Shown here one piece after another: positions 50,643 to 59,858 of a stretch of DNA of 64,000 bases. The stretch comes from Solwaraspora sp. WMMA2056 (lineage in GTDB: Bacteria; Actinomycetota; Actinomycetes; Mycobacteriales; Micromonosporaceae). The first letter of the stretch is position 1. Each line of letters starts with the position of its first letter. Below the pieces are notes generated by a model. It made no database searches. It had not been told where the DNA came from and saw only the letters and a list, made by a program, of their open reading frames with translations. The stretch lies in contig NZ_CP128360.1 of NCBI RefSeq assembly GCF_030345095.1, positions 6,448,001 to 6,512,000 on the forward strand. The letters run 5' to 3'. The translations under genes and the position numbers were made by a program.

Positions 50643-51437
50643 ATGGAGACGGCCGTGATCCTGGACTCCCCCACCCTGGACACCGCTACCCTCGACGCAC
50701 TGACCAGCGGGGCAGCCCTGATCGCCCGGGTGCGCGGCTACACTCCGGCGCAGGTCTGCGCCGACGTCGTCCCCGCGCTGCTGGACCACCTGGACCGGGC
50801 CGCCGGCACCACCAGCCGCATCTACCGCAGCAACGTCGGCACCTTCAGCGAAGCCCAGAAGGACGCCGAAGCTCTGGCCCACTACCGGTCCCGCGCCGCC
50901 GACACGTTGCGCGCCGTCCGGGCCAGCTGCGCCCCGTACGCCTCCCCCGTCGACCGGCTCCGCTGCGAACTGGACGAGAGCTGGCCGGCCGGCAGCCAAC
51001 TGCTGCGCCACGGCGGCACCCCGCTGGTCTTCGGGATGCTGCGGGTCTGGCAGGACGGCGCACATGCCCTGCCGCACATGGACATCCTGGCCCGGGCCGC
51101 GCCCCGGGTGCCCGGGGCCCACCGCTTCACCGGCCAGCTCGGCGTCAACCTCTTCCTGCAGGCACCAGCCGGCCAGGACGACGGCCTGCTGCAGCTGTGG
51201 GACGTCGACCCGTACACGGTCGACCGGACCGACCACGGCGTCGCCGGCACCTACGGCTACCGCCGCGACCTGCTGGGTGAACCGGCGGTGTCCCTGGCAC
51301 CGCGCACCGGCGACCTGGTGCTGCTGCGCAGCGACCGGGTGCACGCCGTCACCCCCACCCACCACGGCCGCCGCGTCACGCTGTCCGGCTTCATCGGGTA
51401 CGCCGACCCGGCTGACCCGCTGCGCCTGTGGAGCTGA
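50643..51437 (+). CDS. 2-oxoglutarate/Fe(II)-dependent oxygenase
   Basis: 264 residues. The iron facial triad is visible: H and D in LPHMDIL (about 144-146) and H in DRVHAVTP (about 234), with Arg in GRRVTLSGF for the 2-oxoglutarate carboxylate. PhyH/P4H-like fold. In the operon context, it may hydroxylate a small molecule related to the aldolase and SDR steps; substrate unknown. Confidence 0.72.
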   Translation: METAVILDSPTLDTATLDALTSGAALIARVRGYTPAQVCADVVPALLDHLDRAAGTTSRIYRSNVGTFSEAQKDAEALAHYRSRAADTLRAVRASCAPYASPVDRLRCELDESWPAGSQLLRHGGTPLVFGMLRVWQDGAHALPHMDILARAAPRVPGAHRFTGQLGVNLFLQAPAGQDDGLLQLWDVDPYTVDRTDHGVAGTYGYRRDLLGEPAVSLAPRTGDLVLLRSDRVHAVTPTHHGRRVTLSGFIGYADPADPLRLWS

Positions 51438-51511
51438 CCGCTCCCTGCGACTGTGGAGCTGACCGCCGCGACCCGCTCGTACGGTGGCGTCGGACCTCTA
51501 CCGTCGACAAG

Positions 51512-52225
51512 GTGACCGACGGACCGGGAGACGTCGACCCGGCGGCGCTGCGGGACCGGCTCCGCGCCTACCGTCGCCGTGCACGACGAGCCCGCCTGCG
51601 CCGGACGCTGCCGCCCAGCGCCGCCATCCTGGCCTGCCAGCTGACGATGGTCGCCGGCTTCGGGGCGATCGGCCGGCACGTTCCACGGATCACCCAGGAC
51701 GAGGGTGCCCTGCGATGGGCGATGCTGTTCGGTGCGCTGGTCACCGTCGCCGGCATCGCCGGGGTGATGGGCGTGTTCAACCGCCTGGTCGACGAGGACG
51801 ACCTCGGGGCGGCGCTGCTGACCGGGGTGCTGCTGGTCGCCGCCGCCGGCTACGCCTTCTGCGTGTCGGTCTCCGCGCACCACGACCGGGAAATCCTCCG
51901 TATAGGGCCGTCCGCCGTCGCCGTGGTGACCGAGGTGTCCCCGACCTACCAGCCGCTGCCGGGGTTCGGGGACCCGTACCAATCCTACCGGATGCGGCTC
52001 CTCGACGGTGACCGGCGGGAATTCACCGTCTCCGGCGACGTCGGCGAGTTCCAGCTCGACGAGCGGACCAAGGTCCAGGTCGACCCGGCCGGCATCCTCT
52101 ACCCGAAGCTGCCCCGCGACGTCGAACCCGACCACACCTGGCTCTGGATCGCCGGCGCGATCCCGGTCACCCTCGCCGTCGCCAGCGCCGCCCTGCTCTT
52201 CACCGCCCTGTGGCGGGAATGGTAG
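51512..52225 (+). CDS. Membrane protein, DUF3592-like
   Basis: 237 residues from GTG 51512. Arg-rich N-terminus, then transmembrane helices near 45-62, 75-95, 100-120 and a C-terminal one (WLWIAGAIPVTLAVASAALL). The soluble loop (AVVTEVSPTYQPLPGFG, YQSYRMRLLDGDRREF) resembles the extracytoplasmic domain of DUF3592 proteins. Function unknown. Confidence 0.65.
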   Translation: MTDGPGDVDPAALRDRLRAYRRRARRARLRRTLPPSAAILACQLTMVAGFGAIGRHVPRITQDEGALRWAMLFGALVTVAGIAGVMGVFNRLVDEDDLGAALLTGVLLVAAAGYAFCVSVSAHHDREILRIGPSAVAVVTEVSPTYQPLPGFGDPYQSYRMRLLDGDRREFTVSGDVGEFQLDERTKVQVDPAGILYPKLPRDVEPDHTWLWIAGAIPVTLAVASAALLFTALWREW

Positions 52226-52291
52226 GCACGGCGCCGGGCAGCCGCCCTGCCCGGGGCAGACACCGGCACCGGCCGGGTGAATGATGGCCCG

Positions 52292-53137
52292 GTGAGCGAG
52301 TATCAGTTCTACGACTTCCTTGCCATCGACCGGCCGCTGGACAAGCAACAGCAGGCCGAGCTCCGCGAACTGTCGACCCGGGCGGTGATCACCGCCACCA
52401 GCTTCACCAACTCGTACGAGTGGGGTGACCTCAAGGCCGAGCCCATGGCCATGGTCGAGGAGTACTTCGACGCGCACCTCTACTTCGCCAACTGGGGCAC
52501 CCGGCAACTGGCGCTCCGGCTGCCGCTGCGGCTGCTCGACCTGACCACCGCCCAGCAGTACTGCTGGGCCGAGCCGGCCGAGGCGTACCAGTCGGACGAC
52601 CACCTCATCCTCAACTTCACCAGCACCGATGAGGACTCCGACGACAGCGTCGACCGCGACGGTGAAGGCTGGCTCGCCGACATCGTCGGCATCCGCGATC
52701 AACTCGCCGTCGGCGACCATCGCGCCCTCTACCTGGCCTGGCTGTTCCTCATCCAGGGCGGCGAGTTCGGCGACGAAGCGACCGAGCCGCCGGTGCCGGC
52801 CGGACTCGGTCGGCTCACCGGTCCGCTCCGCGAATTCGCCGAGTTCCTGCGGATCGACCCCGATCTGATCGCGGCGGCGGCCCAGGCCAGCGCCCCGGTG
52901 ACGGCGCAGACAGCCGCCGACTCGGCCGACTCGGCCGAACTGGCCGACTGGGTGGCCGGGTTGCCCACCGAAGCCAAGGACACCGCGCTGGTCGAGCTGC
53001 TCTGCGGCGACGGCCCGACGGTCACCGCCGAGCTGCGCCGACGGTTCCGGGCCGACACCGGCAAACTCCCGGACAACACCGTCACTTCCCGCACGATCGG
53101 CCAGCTGCTCGACATCGCCGAATCGCTACGGAGTTAG
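52292..53137 (+). CDS. Hypothetical protein, SWIM-neighbour type
   Basis: 281 residues from GTG 52292 (GTG 52277 possible). SEYQFYDFLAIDRPLDKQQQ, TSFTNSYEWGDLK, LYFANWGTRQL and the QYCWAE segment identify a recurrent actinobacterial protein family of unknown role that is often encoded beside SWIM zinc-finger proteins; no such neighbour is here. The C-terminal half is helical with an (ADSADSAE) stretch. Confidence 0.68.
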   Translation: MSEYQFYDFLAIDRPLDKQQQAELRELSTRAVITATSFTNSYEWGDLKAEPMAMVEEYFDAHLYFANWGTRQLALRLPLRLLDLTTAQQYCWAEPAEAYQSDDHLILNFTSTDEDSDDSVDRDGEGWLADIVGIRDQLAVGDHRALYLAWLFLIQGGEFGDEATEPPVPAGLGRLTGPLREFAEFLRIDPDLIAAAAQASAPVTAQTAADSADSAELADWVAGLPTEAKDTALVELLCGDGPTVTAELRRRFRADTGKLPDNTVTSRTIGQLLDIAESLRS

Positions 53138-53142
53138 TTGGC

Positions 53143-53219
53143 GCTGCCGTCTGGGCCCAGGCGCGCTGCCGCCGCCGTCGTCGTCTGGGCCCAGGCGCTG
53201 CCGCCGCCGTCGTCATCTA
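53143..53219. repeat. Imperfect direct repeat with CTGGGCCCAGG
   Basis: CGTCTGGGCCCAGGCG followed by CTGCCGCCGCCGTCGTC occurs twice, the first copy with an extra CG; a third start (ATCTAGGCCTGG) is degenerate. Each unit holds the palindrome CTGGGCCCAG. Confidence 0.7.
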
Positions 53220-53249
53220 GGCCTGGGACGCAAGACGGTATGCACACGA

Positions 53250-53282
53250 AACGGCCCGCCAGGGACTCCCTGGCGGGCCGTT
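53250..53282. terminator. 15-bp GC hairpin terminator
   Basis: AACGGCCCGCCAGGG (53250-53264) pairs with 53268-53282 around a 3-base loop. It follows the tRNA on the minus strand and also serves the plus-strand gene ending at 53137. Confidence 0.85.
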
Positions 53283-53287
53283 CACCG

Positions 53288-53364
53288 TGGTAGCGGGGAC
53301 AGGATTTGAACCTGCGACCTCTGGGTTATGAGCCCAGCGAGCTACCGAGCTGCTCCACCCCGCG
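53288..53364 (-). tRNA. Initiator tRNA-Met (CAT)
   Basis: 77 nt including encoded CCA. Acceptor CGCGGGG, D-arm with GAGCAGCTCGGTAGCTC, anticodon loop CTCATAA flanked by three G:C pairs (GGG/CCC) and T-arm GGTTCAAATCC are those of bacterial initiator tRNA. The unpaired first base C opposite a non-G base also marks the formylated initiator. Confidence 0.95.
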
Positions 53365-53445
53365 GCGATGCGTTAACACTAGCGCACACCGTCCGGCCGC
53401 CGCAAAACGACCCCCAACTCCCCCGCCACACCACCCAAGATCCCG

Positions 53446-53505
53446 GCGATCTTGCACTTATCGTTGGACAATCCGGACATATCTTCTCGATAAGTGCAAG
53501 ATCGC
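53446..53505. repeat. 18-bp inverted repeat element
   Basis: GCGATCTTGCACTTATCG (53446-53463) is matched exactly by its reverse complement at 53488-53505 across a 24-base loop. It lies between the tRNA and UPF0182 genes. Its form suggests a dispersed REP-like element rather than a terminator. Confidence 0.75.
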
Positions 53506-53550
53506 GGGGGCAGTGGGTCAGTCGGCAGGGGTCAGCCGGGGCAGGCGAGG

Positions 53551-56547
53551 TCAGCCGGTGGGAGAAGGATCGGCGGCGGGGGGTGGAGCGGCGGCGCCAC
53601 CGATCCCGGCCGCCCGCTGGGCCTCCTGGAACGCCGTCATCGCCGCGTCCAGCCGGGCCAGCGCCTCGCCGTACCGCTGGAAGTCACCTGCCGCCTGCGC
53701 GGCGCGGGCCTCGTCGATCGCGGCACTGACCTCGGCGGCGGCCGCCTGCAGCTCCGGCGTCACCAGACCCGGATCGGTCGGCGTCGTCGGCGGAGGCGTC
53801 GGCGGCGTCGGGGTGCCACCCGGCTCCTCACCCTCGCCCTCGCCTTCCTCACCCTCCGGCGGTGTCGTCGGCGCGCCACCCTGCTCAGCCTGCTCGATCA
53901 GCTGCCGGATGCCGTCCTGCACGCTGTTGGCGAGCACCACGTACGAACCGCCGTCGCCGTAGGAGAGCAGCACCCGCTGCAGCAACGGGTACGCGTTCGT
54001 CTGGTTGCTCTTCACGTACACCGGCTCGACGTAGAGCATGCCGTTGCCGAACGGCAGCGACAGCAGGTTGCCGTACTGCACCTGCGCCTGGTTGGACGAG
54101 AGCAGGTTCAGCTGCTGGCGGATCGCCGCGTTGTTGGTCATCCGCTGGTGCACCTGCACCGGGCCGGAGATCGCCGTCTGGTCCGGCAGCTCCAGCACCT
54201 GCAGCTGCGGCTGCCCGTCGACGTACGAACCGGAGATCAACGCGGCCAGGTTCTGCCGGCCGGCCGGGGTCACCGCCGAGGTCAGCTGGAAGCGTGGCTC
54301 GTCCTGCTCCGGCCACTGGGTCAGCAGGTAGTACGGCGGCTGCTTGACCTCGGTGTCCGGGGCGTCCGGGACGTTGGGCACCTCCCAGAAGTCCTGCCCG
54401 GAGAAGAACTCCGCCGGGTTGGTGACGTGGTAGCGGGCCAGCAGGTTGCGCTGCACCTTGAACAGGTCCGCCGGGTAGCGGAAGTGGTCGACCAGCGACT
54501 GCGGCGTCTCCGCCTTCGGGATCACCAGGTCACCGCCGAACGCCGCGTTCCACGCCTTGAGCACCGGGTCGTTCTCGTCGAACTCGTACAGCCGCACCGT
54601 GCCGTCGTAGGCGTCGACGGTGGCCTTGACCGAGTTGCGGATGTAGTTGACGTTCTCCCGGGCCAGCACGAACGTGCCCTGGCCGGTGAGCTCGTCGGCC
54701 GTCTCCACCTGCAGGTTGACCCGCTCCGAGTACGGGTAGGTCGCCGAGGTGGTGTAGCCGTCCACGATCCACTGGATGCGCCCGTCGACCACCGCCGGGT
54801 ACGGGTCGCCGTCGAGCGTCAGGAACGGCGCGACCTTCTCCACCCGGTCGCGGGGGTTACGCACGTACAGCAGCTTCGAGTTCTCGTTGACCGCCTCGGA
54901 GAGCAGGAAGTTGGTCTCCTGCTCCTTGATCGCGTACAGCAGCTTGCGGCCGAACGAACCGACCTCGACGCCGCCGGAACCGGTGTACGTGTAGTACTGC
55001 TCGCCGCCGCTGGAGGTCGGCCGGTCGAACTCGACGTTGGTGTCGCCGGGCGAGCCGACGATCGCGTAGTCGGTGCCGTCCATCTGCTCGCCGTAGTAGA
55101 TCCGCGGCTGCTCGACCGGGATCTCCTCGGTCGACGACGAACACTGCTCCTGGGCCTGGTCACCGAGGAAGCCGGAGACGAAGTACGGCTGCCCGCCGCA
55201 GACCACCCGGTTGGCCGGCGCGCCGACCATGCCGTACCCGTGGGTGAAGACCGTGTGGCGGTTGATCCAGTTGCTCTGCTGCTCGGTCAGCTCGCCGTAG
55301 TTGATCTCCCGCATGCCCACGACGTAGTCCTGGGTCTGCTCGTCGATGGTGTAGCGGTCGATGTCCAGCTTCGTGCCGAAGTCGTAGAAGCCACGGACCT
55401 GCTGCAACTGGGTGTAGGTCTCGGAGACCAGCTGCGGGTCCAGCAGCCGGATGTTGGGCACCACGGCCGTGTCGGTGGCCAGGCTCTCCGGCGGCGTCAG
55501 GTTCGTCGCCGGGTACGGCGTCTGCTCGCTGATGTCGAGCCCGAACGCCTCCCGGGTGGCGACGATGCCGCGCTCGATGAACTGGGCCTCCTTGTCCCGC
55601 AGGCTCGGGTTGACCTCGAAGGTCTGCACCGCCCACGGGTAGATGCCGCCGATCGCCACCGCCGAGATGCCCAGCAGGGCCAGCGAGATGCCCGGCCAGA
55701 CCAGGTTGCGCATCACCGCGTTGGAGAAGACGATGATCGCGATCGCCACCACGATCGAGATGTAGGCCAGGATCTCCTTGGCCGGCAGCAGCGCGTTGAT
55801 GTCGGCGTAGCCGGCTCCGTAGATGCGGGCCTGCTCGTTGTACTCCAGCAGCATGCCGCGCCGGTCCAGCACGTACGCCACGGCCTTGAGCAACACGAAG
55901 ACCGCGACCAGCGTGGTCAGGTGGGCCCGCGCGGCGTTCGTCATCCGGTCGCCAATGCCCTGCAGGCGTACGCCGCCGTAGATGTAGTGCATCGCCAGGC
56001 CGCCGAGCACCGACAGCACCACGGCGGTGAACGCCAGGCCGAGCAGGTAGCGCAGGAACGGGTACTCGAACACGTAGAAGCCGATGTCGATGCCGAACTC
56101 CGGGTCGGTGATGCCGAACTCCTGGGAGTTGCGGAACAGCAGCCACTGGCTCCAGCGGTTCTGCGCGGAGAGCCCGGCGAAGAGGCCGACCAGCGCCGAC
56201 AGCACCGCGATCCAGACGCCGATGCGCGGCGTCAGCAGCATCCGGTACCGCTCCAGGCTGACCTGTTCCGGCGAGTGCGGGCGCAGGGTGGGCCGCAGCC
56301 GGTACGCCAGCCACAGGTTGACGGCGATGACCAGGGCGACCGCCAGCCCGACGACGGCGAACAGCAGCAGCCGGGTGAACAGCACGCCGGTGAAGACCCC
56401 GGTGAAGTCCACTTCCTGGTACCACAACCAGTCGGTCCAGGCGTTCACCCCCCAACCGAGCAGGGTGAAGAGAAGGAAGATCCCGATCAGTACGCCGACC
56501 GTGACGCGGCCACGACGGCTCATTCCGGGCATAGGGCTGCTACGCAT
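53551..56547 (-). CDS. UPF0182 family membrane protein
   Basis: 998 residues from ATG 56547. Seven N-terminal transmembrane helices (first VTVGVLIGIFLLFTLLGW), with WLWYQEVDFTGVF as a family signature, then a large extracytoplasmic domain (TNLTPPESLATDTAVV, NRHTVFTHGYGMVGAP). The C-terminus has an acidic GEEGEGEGEE stretch and a Pro/Thr segment before a final helical region. Widely conserved in actinobacteria; function unknown. Convergent with nothing; follows the YlbL-type gene. Confidence 0.93.
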   Translation of the reverse strand: MRSSPMPGMSRRGRVTVGVLIGIFLLFTLLGWGVNAWTDWLWYQEVDFTGVFTGVLFTRLLLFAVVGLAVALVIAVNLWLAYRLRPTLRPHSPEQVSLERYRMLLTPRIGVWIAVLSALVGLFAGLSAQNRWSQWLLFRNSQEFGITDPEFGIDIGFYVFEYPFLRYLLGLAFTAVVLSVLGGLAMHYIYGGVRLQGIGDRMTNAARAHLTTLVAVFVLLKAVAYVLDRRGMLLEYNEQARIYGAGYADINALLPAKEILAYISIVVAIAIIVFSNAVMRNLVWPGISLALLGISAVAIGGIYPWAVQTFEVNPSLRDKEAQFIERGIVATREAFGLDISEQTPYPATNLTPPESLATDTAVVPNIRLLDPQLVSETYTQLQQVRGFYDFGTKLDIDRYTIDEQTQDYVVGMREINYGELTEQQSNWINRHTVFTHGYGMVGAPANRVVCGGQPYFVSGFLGDQAQEQCSSSTEEIPVEQPRIYYGEQMDGTDYAIVGSPGDTNVEFDRPTSSGGEQYYTYTGSGGVEVGSFGRKLLYAIKEQETNFLLSEAVNENSKLLYVRNPRDRVEKVAPFLTLDGDPYPAVVDGRIQWIVDGYTTSATYPYSERVNLQVETADELTGQGTFVLARENVNYIRNSVKATVDAYDGTVRLYEFDENDPVLKAWNAAFGGDLVIPKAETPQSLVDHFRYPADLFKVQRNLLARYHVTNPAEFFSGQDFWEVPNVPDAPDTEVKQPPYYLLTQWPEQDEPRFQLTSAVTPAGRQNLAALISGSYVDGQPQLQVLELPDQTAISGPVQVHQRMTNNAAIRQQLNLLSSNQAQVQYGNLLSLPFGNGMLYVEPVYVKSNQTNAYPLLQRVLLSYGDGGSYVVLANSVQDGIRQLIEQAEQGGAPTTPPEGEEGEGEGEEPGGTPTPPTPPPTTPTDPGLVTPELQAAAAEVSAAIDEARAAQAAGDFQRYGEALARLDAAMTAFQEAQRAAGIGGAAAPPPAADPSPTG

Positions 56548-56678
56548 GACCACGATTGGCACTCCGCACGTTGGTGTGATCCGCTGGCGATCAGGGACCA
56601 AGACTACGGGGTGTGTCCACCTCAGGGCCGGTTGAGGTCGACCTGACCGGTGTCAGCCGCCCGCGCCCGGCGGTGGTG

Positions 56679-57701
56679 TCAGCCGTCGCAGAGCGTCGGC
56701 TGGCGCCCGGCGCGCAGGTCCGCCAGCGCGTCGAGCGCCTCGTCGAGCGTCGCCACCCGCAGCAACGGCAGATCCGGTACGGCGTTCGCCACCGCCTCGG
56801 CGCAGTTCGCCTCGGGCACCAGGAACGCCACTGCACCAGCCGACTTCGCCCCGACCAGCTTCTGCGGGATGCCGCCGATCGCGCCGACGTTGCCCTGCGC
56901 GTCGATGGTGCCCGTACCAGCGATGATCTTGCCGCCGGTGAGGTCCTCCGCCTCGATCTTGTCGATGATGCCCAGGGCGAACATCAGCCCGGCGCTGGGC
57001 CCGCCGATCTCGTCCAGGTCGATGGTCAGCTCGAACGGCCGGGGCTGGTCCTCGGTGATCTCGACACCGATCCGGGGCGGGCCGCCGTCGGTGGCCCGGG
57101 TGGTGATCTCGGCGGTGCCCGGCTGGTCGGCGCGGGTGTAGCCGACGGTCAACGTCGTCCCGACCGGCTGCGCCCGGATCAGCTCCGTCAGCTGCGTGGC
57201 CGAGGTGACCGGGGCACCGTCGACCGAGGTGATCACGTCGTCGGTCTGCAGCACCCCGACCGACGGCCCGTCCGGCGTGACCGCCCGCACCAGCACCTGC
57301 ACCGGGTAGCCGAGTTGGCGCAGCGCGGCGGTCTCGGCGCTGGTCTGCGAGGCGGCGAAGTCCTCCGCGTTGCGCTCCTCGACCTGCTCACGGGTCTGCC
57401 CCGGCGGGTAGATCACGTCGTACGGCACGACCGCCTCGGAGTCGCTCCACCAGCCGGCGATCGCCTCCCGCAACCCCACGTTGGGCCGTACGCCGACCGT
57501 GGTCAGCCGCAGCTGGCCCGCCGAGGTGGAGGTGTCGATGCCGGAGATCTGGATGACGTCCTCGCCGTCGTCGGCACCGAGGGTGTCCACCGTCGGGCCG
57601 GGGCCGAGCACCACGTACGGCACCGGGGCGGCGAAGACCCCGTACGCGAGCAGTGCGGTGAGCAGCGCGCCGAGGAGGACCGTGACACCGCGACGTCTCA
57701 T
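56679..57701 (-). CDS. YlbL-type PDZ and Lon-like serine protease
   Basis: 340 residues from ATG 57701. An N-terminal transmembrane helix (VLLGALLTALLAYGVFA) anchors it; a PDZ domain (SVGVLQTDDVITSVDGAPVT) follows; the C-terminal Lon-type S16 domain has catalytic Ser in GGPSAGLMFALG (near 236) and Lys in GIPQKLVGA (near 281), correct spacing for the dyad. Membrane-bound quality-control or regulatory protease; substrate unknown. Confidence 0.92.
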   Translation of the reverse strand: MRRRGVTVLLGALLTALLAYGVFAAPVPYVVLGPGPTVDTLGADDGEDVIQISGIDTSTSAGQLRLTTVGVRPNVGLREAIAGWWSDSEAVVPYDVIYPPGQTREQVEERNAEDFAASQTSAETAALRQLGYPVQVLVRAVTPDGPSVGVLQTDDVITSVDGAPVTSATQLTELIRAQPVGTTLTVGYTRADQPGTAEITTRATDGGPPRIGVEITEDQPRPFELTIDLDEIGGPSAGLMFALGIIDKIEAEDLTGGKIIAGTGTIDAQGNVGAIGGIPQKLVGAKSAGAVAFLVPEANCAEAVANAVPDLPLLRVATLDEALDALADLRAGRQPTLCDG

Positions 57702-57827
57702 GCGCCGAGCGTACCGATCGCCGTCGCGTCGGACGCCGCCGCAGCCGGGGTTCCCACCCGGTCCGCTTCGCGCTGAGCGGAACTCAGCTGGCCTGTCCGG
57801 CCGCGCCGGCCGCGTACCGTGGGGGAC

Positions 57828-59126
57828 GTGCCTGATATTCCGTTCGGCTTCCAGAATCCCGGAGGCCAGCCGCCAGACCCCAACGACCCGCAGCAGCTGC
57901 AGCAGTTCATGGCGCAGCTGCAGCAACTACTCGCCGCGCCGGGCAGCGGCCCGGTGAACTGGGATCTGGCCCGCCAGGTGGCGGCCAGCCAGCTCTCCGC
58001 CCAGGGTGACCCGGCGGTCAACCCGCACGAGTGGCACACCGTCTCCGAGGCGCTGCGCGTGGCCGACCTGTGGCTGGAGTCGTCGGCGGCGCTGCCGTCG
58101 GGGATCCGCACGTCGGTGGCGTGGAACCGCAACGAGTGGATCTACCGGACGCTGGACGTCTGGCGCAAGCTCTGCGACCCGGTGGCCGGGCGGATGGTCG
58201 GCGCGATGGGTGACCTGGTGCCGCCCGAGGCGCGCGGCCAGCTCGGGCCGATGCAGGCGATGATGACGACGCTCGGCGGCGCGCTGTTCGGCGGCCAGCT
58301 CGGTCAGGCGCTCGGCTCGCTCGCCACCGAGGTGCTCTCGGCCAGCGACATCGGGCTACCGCTGGGACCGGCCGGCACGGCCGCGCTGCTGCCGGCCAAC
58401 ATCAAGGCGTACGGTGCCGGGCTCGAACTGCCCGAGGACGAGGTCCGCCTCTACGTGGCGCTGCGCGAGGCCGCCCACCAGCGGCTGTTCGAGCACGTCC
58501 CGTGGCTGCGCGGGCACGTGCTGGCGGCGGTGGAGACGTACGCCTCGGGGATCACCGTCAACCGGGAGGCGATCGAGGACGCGCTCGGTCGGGTCGACCC
58601 GACCAACCCGGAGTCGATGCAGGAGATCGCCATGGAGGGGATCTTCACGCCGGAGGACACCGCCGCGCAGAAGGCCTCGCTGGCCCGGATCGAGACCGTA
58701 CTGGCCCTGATCGAGGGCTGGGTGGGCCACGTCGTGGACAGCGCGTCGGCCGACCGGCTGCCGAACGTGGTGAAGCTGGCCGAGGCGTTCCGCCGGCGGC
58801 GCGCCGCCGGCGGGCCGGCGGAGCAGACCTTCGCCGCGCTGGTCGGGTTGGAGCTGCGGCCCCGCCGGCTGCGGGAGGCCGCGGCGTTGTGGGCCGCGTT
58901 GACCACCCACCGGGGTGTCGACGGGCGGGACGCGGTCTGGAGCCACCCGGATCTGCTGCCGTCGGACGCCGACTTCGCCGACCCGGACGCGTTCGCGCGT
59001 GCCACGTTCGACTTCGATATCGGCGACATCGACTTCAGCTCGGCACCGCCGGAACCACCGGCCCGGCCGGACGCGCCGGACGCCGGACCGGACACGCCGC
59101 AGGCCGGACCGGACAAGCCGGAGTAG
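57828..59126 (+). CDS. DUF2342 zinc-dependent metalloprotease-like protein
   Basis: 432 residues from GTG 57828. PFGFQNPGG at the start, VAWNRNEWI, the helix LREAAHQRLFEHVPWLRGHV holding the zincin-like ExxH, and LARIETVLALIEGWVGHVVD are family signatures of the TIGR03624/DUF2342 group. The C-terminal 35 residues are a Pro/Asp-rich tail of repeated PDAGPDTP units. Divergent from the YlbL gene. Proteolytic activity is inferred, not shown by the family. Confidence 0.88.
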   Translation: MPDIPFGFQNPGGQPPDPNDPQQLQQFMAQLQQLLAAPGSGPVNWDLARQVAASQLSAQGDPAVNPHEWHTVSEALRVADLWLESSAALPSGIRTSVAWNRNEWIYRTLDVWRKLCDPVAGRMVGAMGDLVPPEARGQLGPMQAMMTTLGGALFGGQLGQALGSLATEVLSASDIGLPLGPAGTAALLPANIKAYGAGLELPEDEVRLYVALREAAHQRLFEHVPWLRGHVLAAVETYASGITVNREAIEDALGRVDPTNPESMQEIAMEGIFTPEDTAAQKASLARIETVLALIEGWVGHVVDSASADRLPNVVKLAEAFRRRRAAGGPAEQTFAALVGLELRPRRLREAAALWAALTTHRGVDGRDAVWSHPDLLPSDADFADPDAFARATFDFDIGDIDFSSAPPEPPARPDAPDAGPDTPQAGPDKPE

Positions 59127-59152
59127 GCGTTCGGCCGGTGTCGGCGCGGTGC

Positions 59153-59743
59153 TCAGCCGGCGGTCAGCAGGGACCGGGTGGTCTCCCAGCCCTCGACCGC
59201 CGGGTCGAGGGCGGCCAGGTCGGCCGGGCCCCGCAACCGGTGCCACGCCGGTGTCACCGCCACCAGCGCCCGGCGCGGCGCGGCGGCGCGGAGCGACTCC
59301 GGGTCGGCGGTCAGCTCCAGCGGTGGCAGCCAGTCCGGGGCCGGTAGGCGGGCGGCCACACCGAGCAGTCCGCCGCCGTACGCCGGTGCGACCGCCACCG
59401 GTCTGGTGGTGATCGGCCGCAGCAGTTTGCCGATCAGCAGGCCCGGCAGGTCGGGGGCGTCCGCCGCGAGCACCGCCGCCTGGTCGTAGCCGGCGGCCGC
59501 CGTGGCGGTCAGCGCGGCGCTGACCGAGGCCTCCGGCAGGGTGTGGATCGGCATGTCCGGCCAGGCGATCGACCGGGCCAGCGGCAGGTCCTCGGCGACG
59601 GCGGCGATCGCTGGTTCCAGCTGGCTGAGGGTGGCGAGCAGGTCGACCATGTCCTCGGCCAGGGCGGCCCGCCAGGTGGCGAGGTCGGTGCCGGGCGGCG
59701 ACCAGCCGACCGGGCTGAGCAGGATCACCACGGCACGACGCAC
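59153..59743 (-). CDS. Nucleotidyltransferase-like hypothetical protein
   Basis: 196 residues from GTG 59743. AAVLAADAPDLPGLLIGKLL is the Asp-containing motif seen in CofC/DUF2064-type nucleotidyl- or glycosyltransferase folds, followed by GGGLLGVAARLPAPDWL. The N-terminal nucleotide-binding loop (LLSPVGWSPPG) is atypical. Substrate not predictable. Confidence 0.62.
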   Translation of the reverse strand: MRRAVVILLSPVGWSPPGTDLATWRAALAEDMVDLLATLSQLEPAIAAVAEDLPLARSIAWPDMPIHTLPEASVSAALTATAAAGYDQAAVLAADAPDLPGLLIGKLLRPITTRPVAVAPAYGGGLLGVAARLPAPDWLPPLELTADPESLRAAAPRRALVAVTPAWHRLRGPADLAALDPAVEGWETTRSLLTAG

Positions 59744-59794
59744 CCGCCCACTCTAGTGCGGGGCGCCGGTCGCTGCCGGTGCGGCAGTGCCGGC

Positions 59795-59858
59795 GCCGTG
59801 CGGCTGGGGTCGGGACGGTACGGCTGGGTTCGGGGCCGTGCGGCTGGGGTCGGGGCCG
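59795..59858. repeat. Tandem repeat between minus-strand genes
   Basis: About three units of (G/C)CGTGCGGCTGGG(G/T)TCGGG lie in the gap of 115 bp between the two minus-strand genes. No function seen. Confidence 0.65.

Noticed and set aside
53494-56646. 1050-codon plus-strand open frame opposite the UPF0182 gene
   Set aside because: Antisense shadow of a clear membrane protein; composition is low-complexity Arg/Val/Gln with no recognisable domain.
59795-59858. Tandem repeats considered as a CRISPR array
   Set aside because: Units are contiguous with no unique spacers and no cas genes are present; no CRISPR array was seen anywhere in the window.
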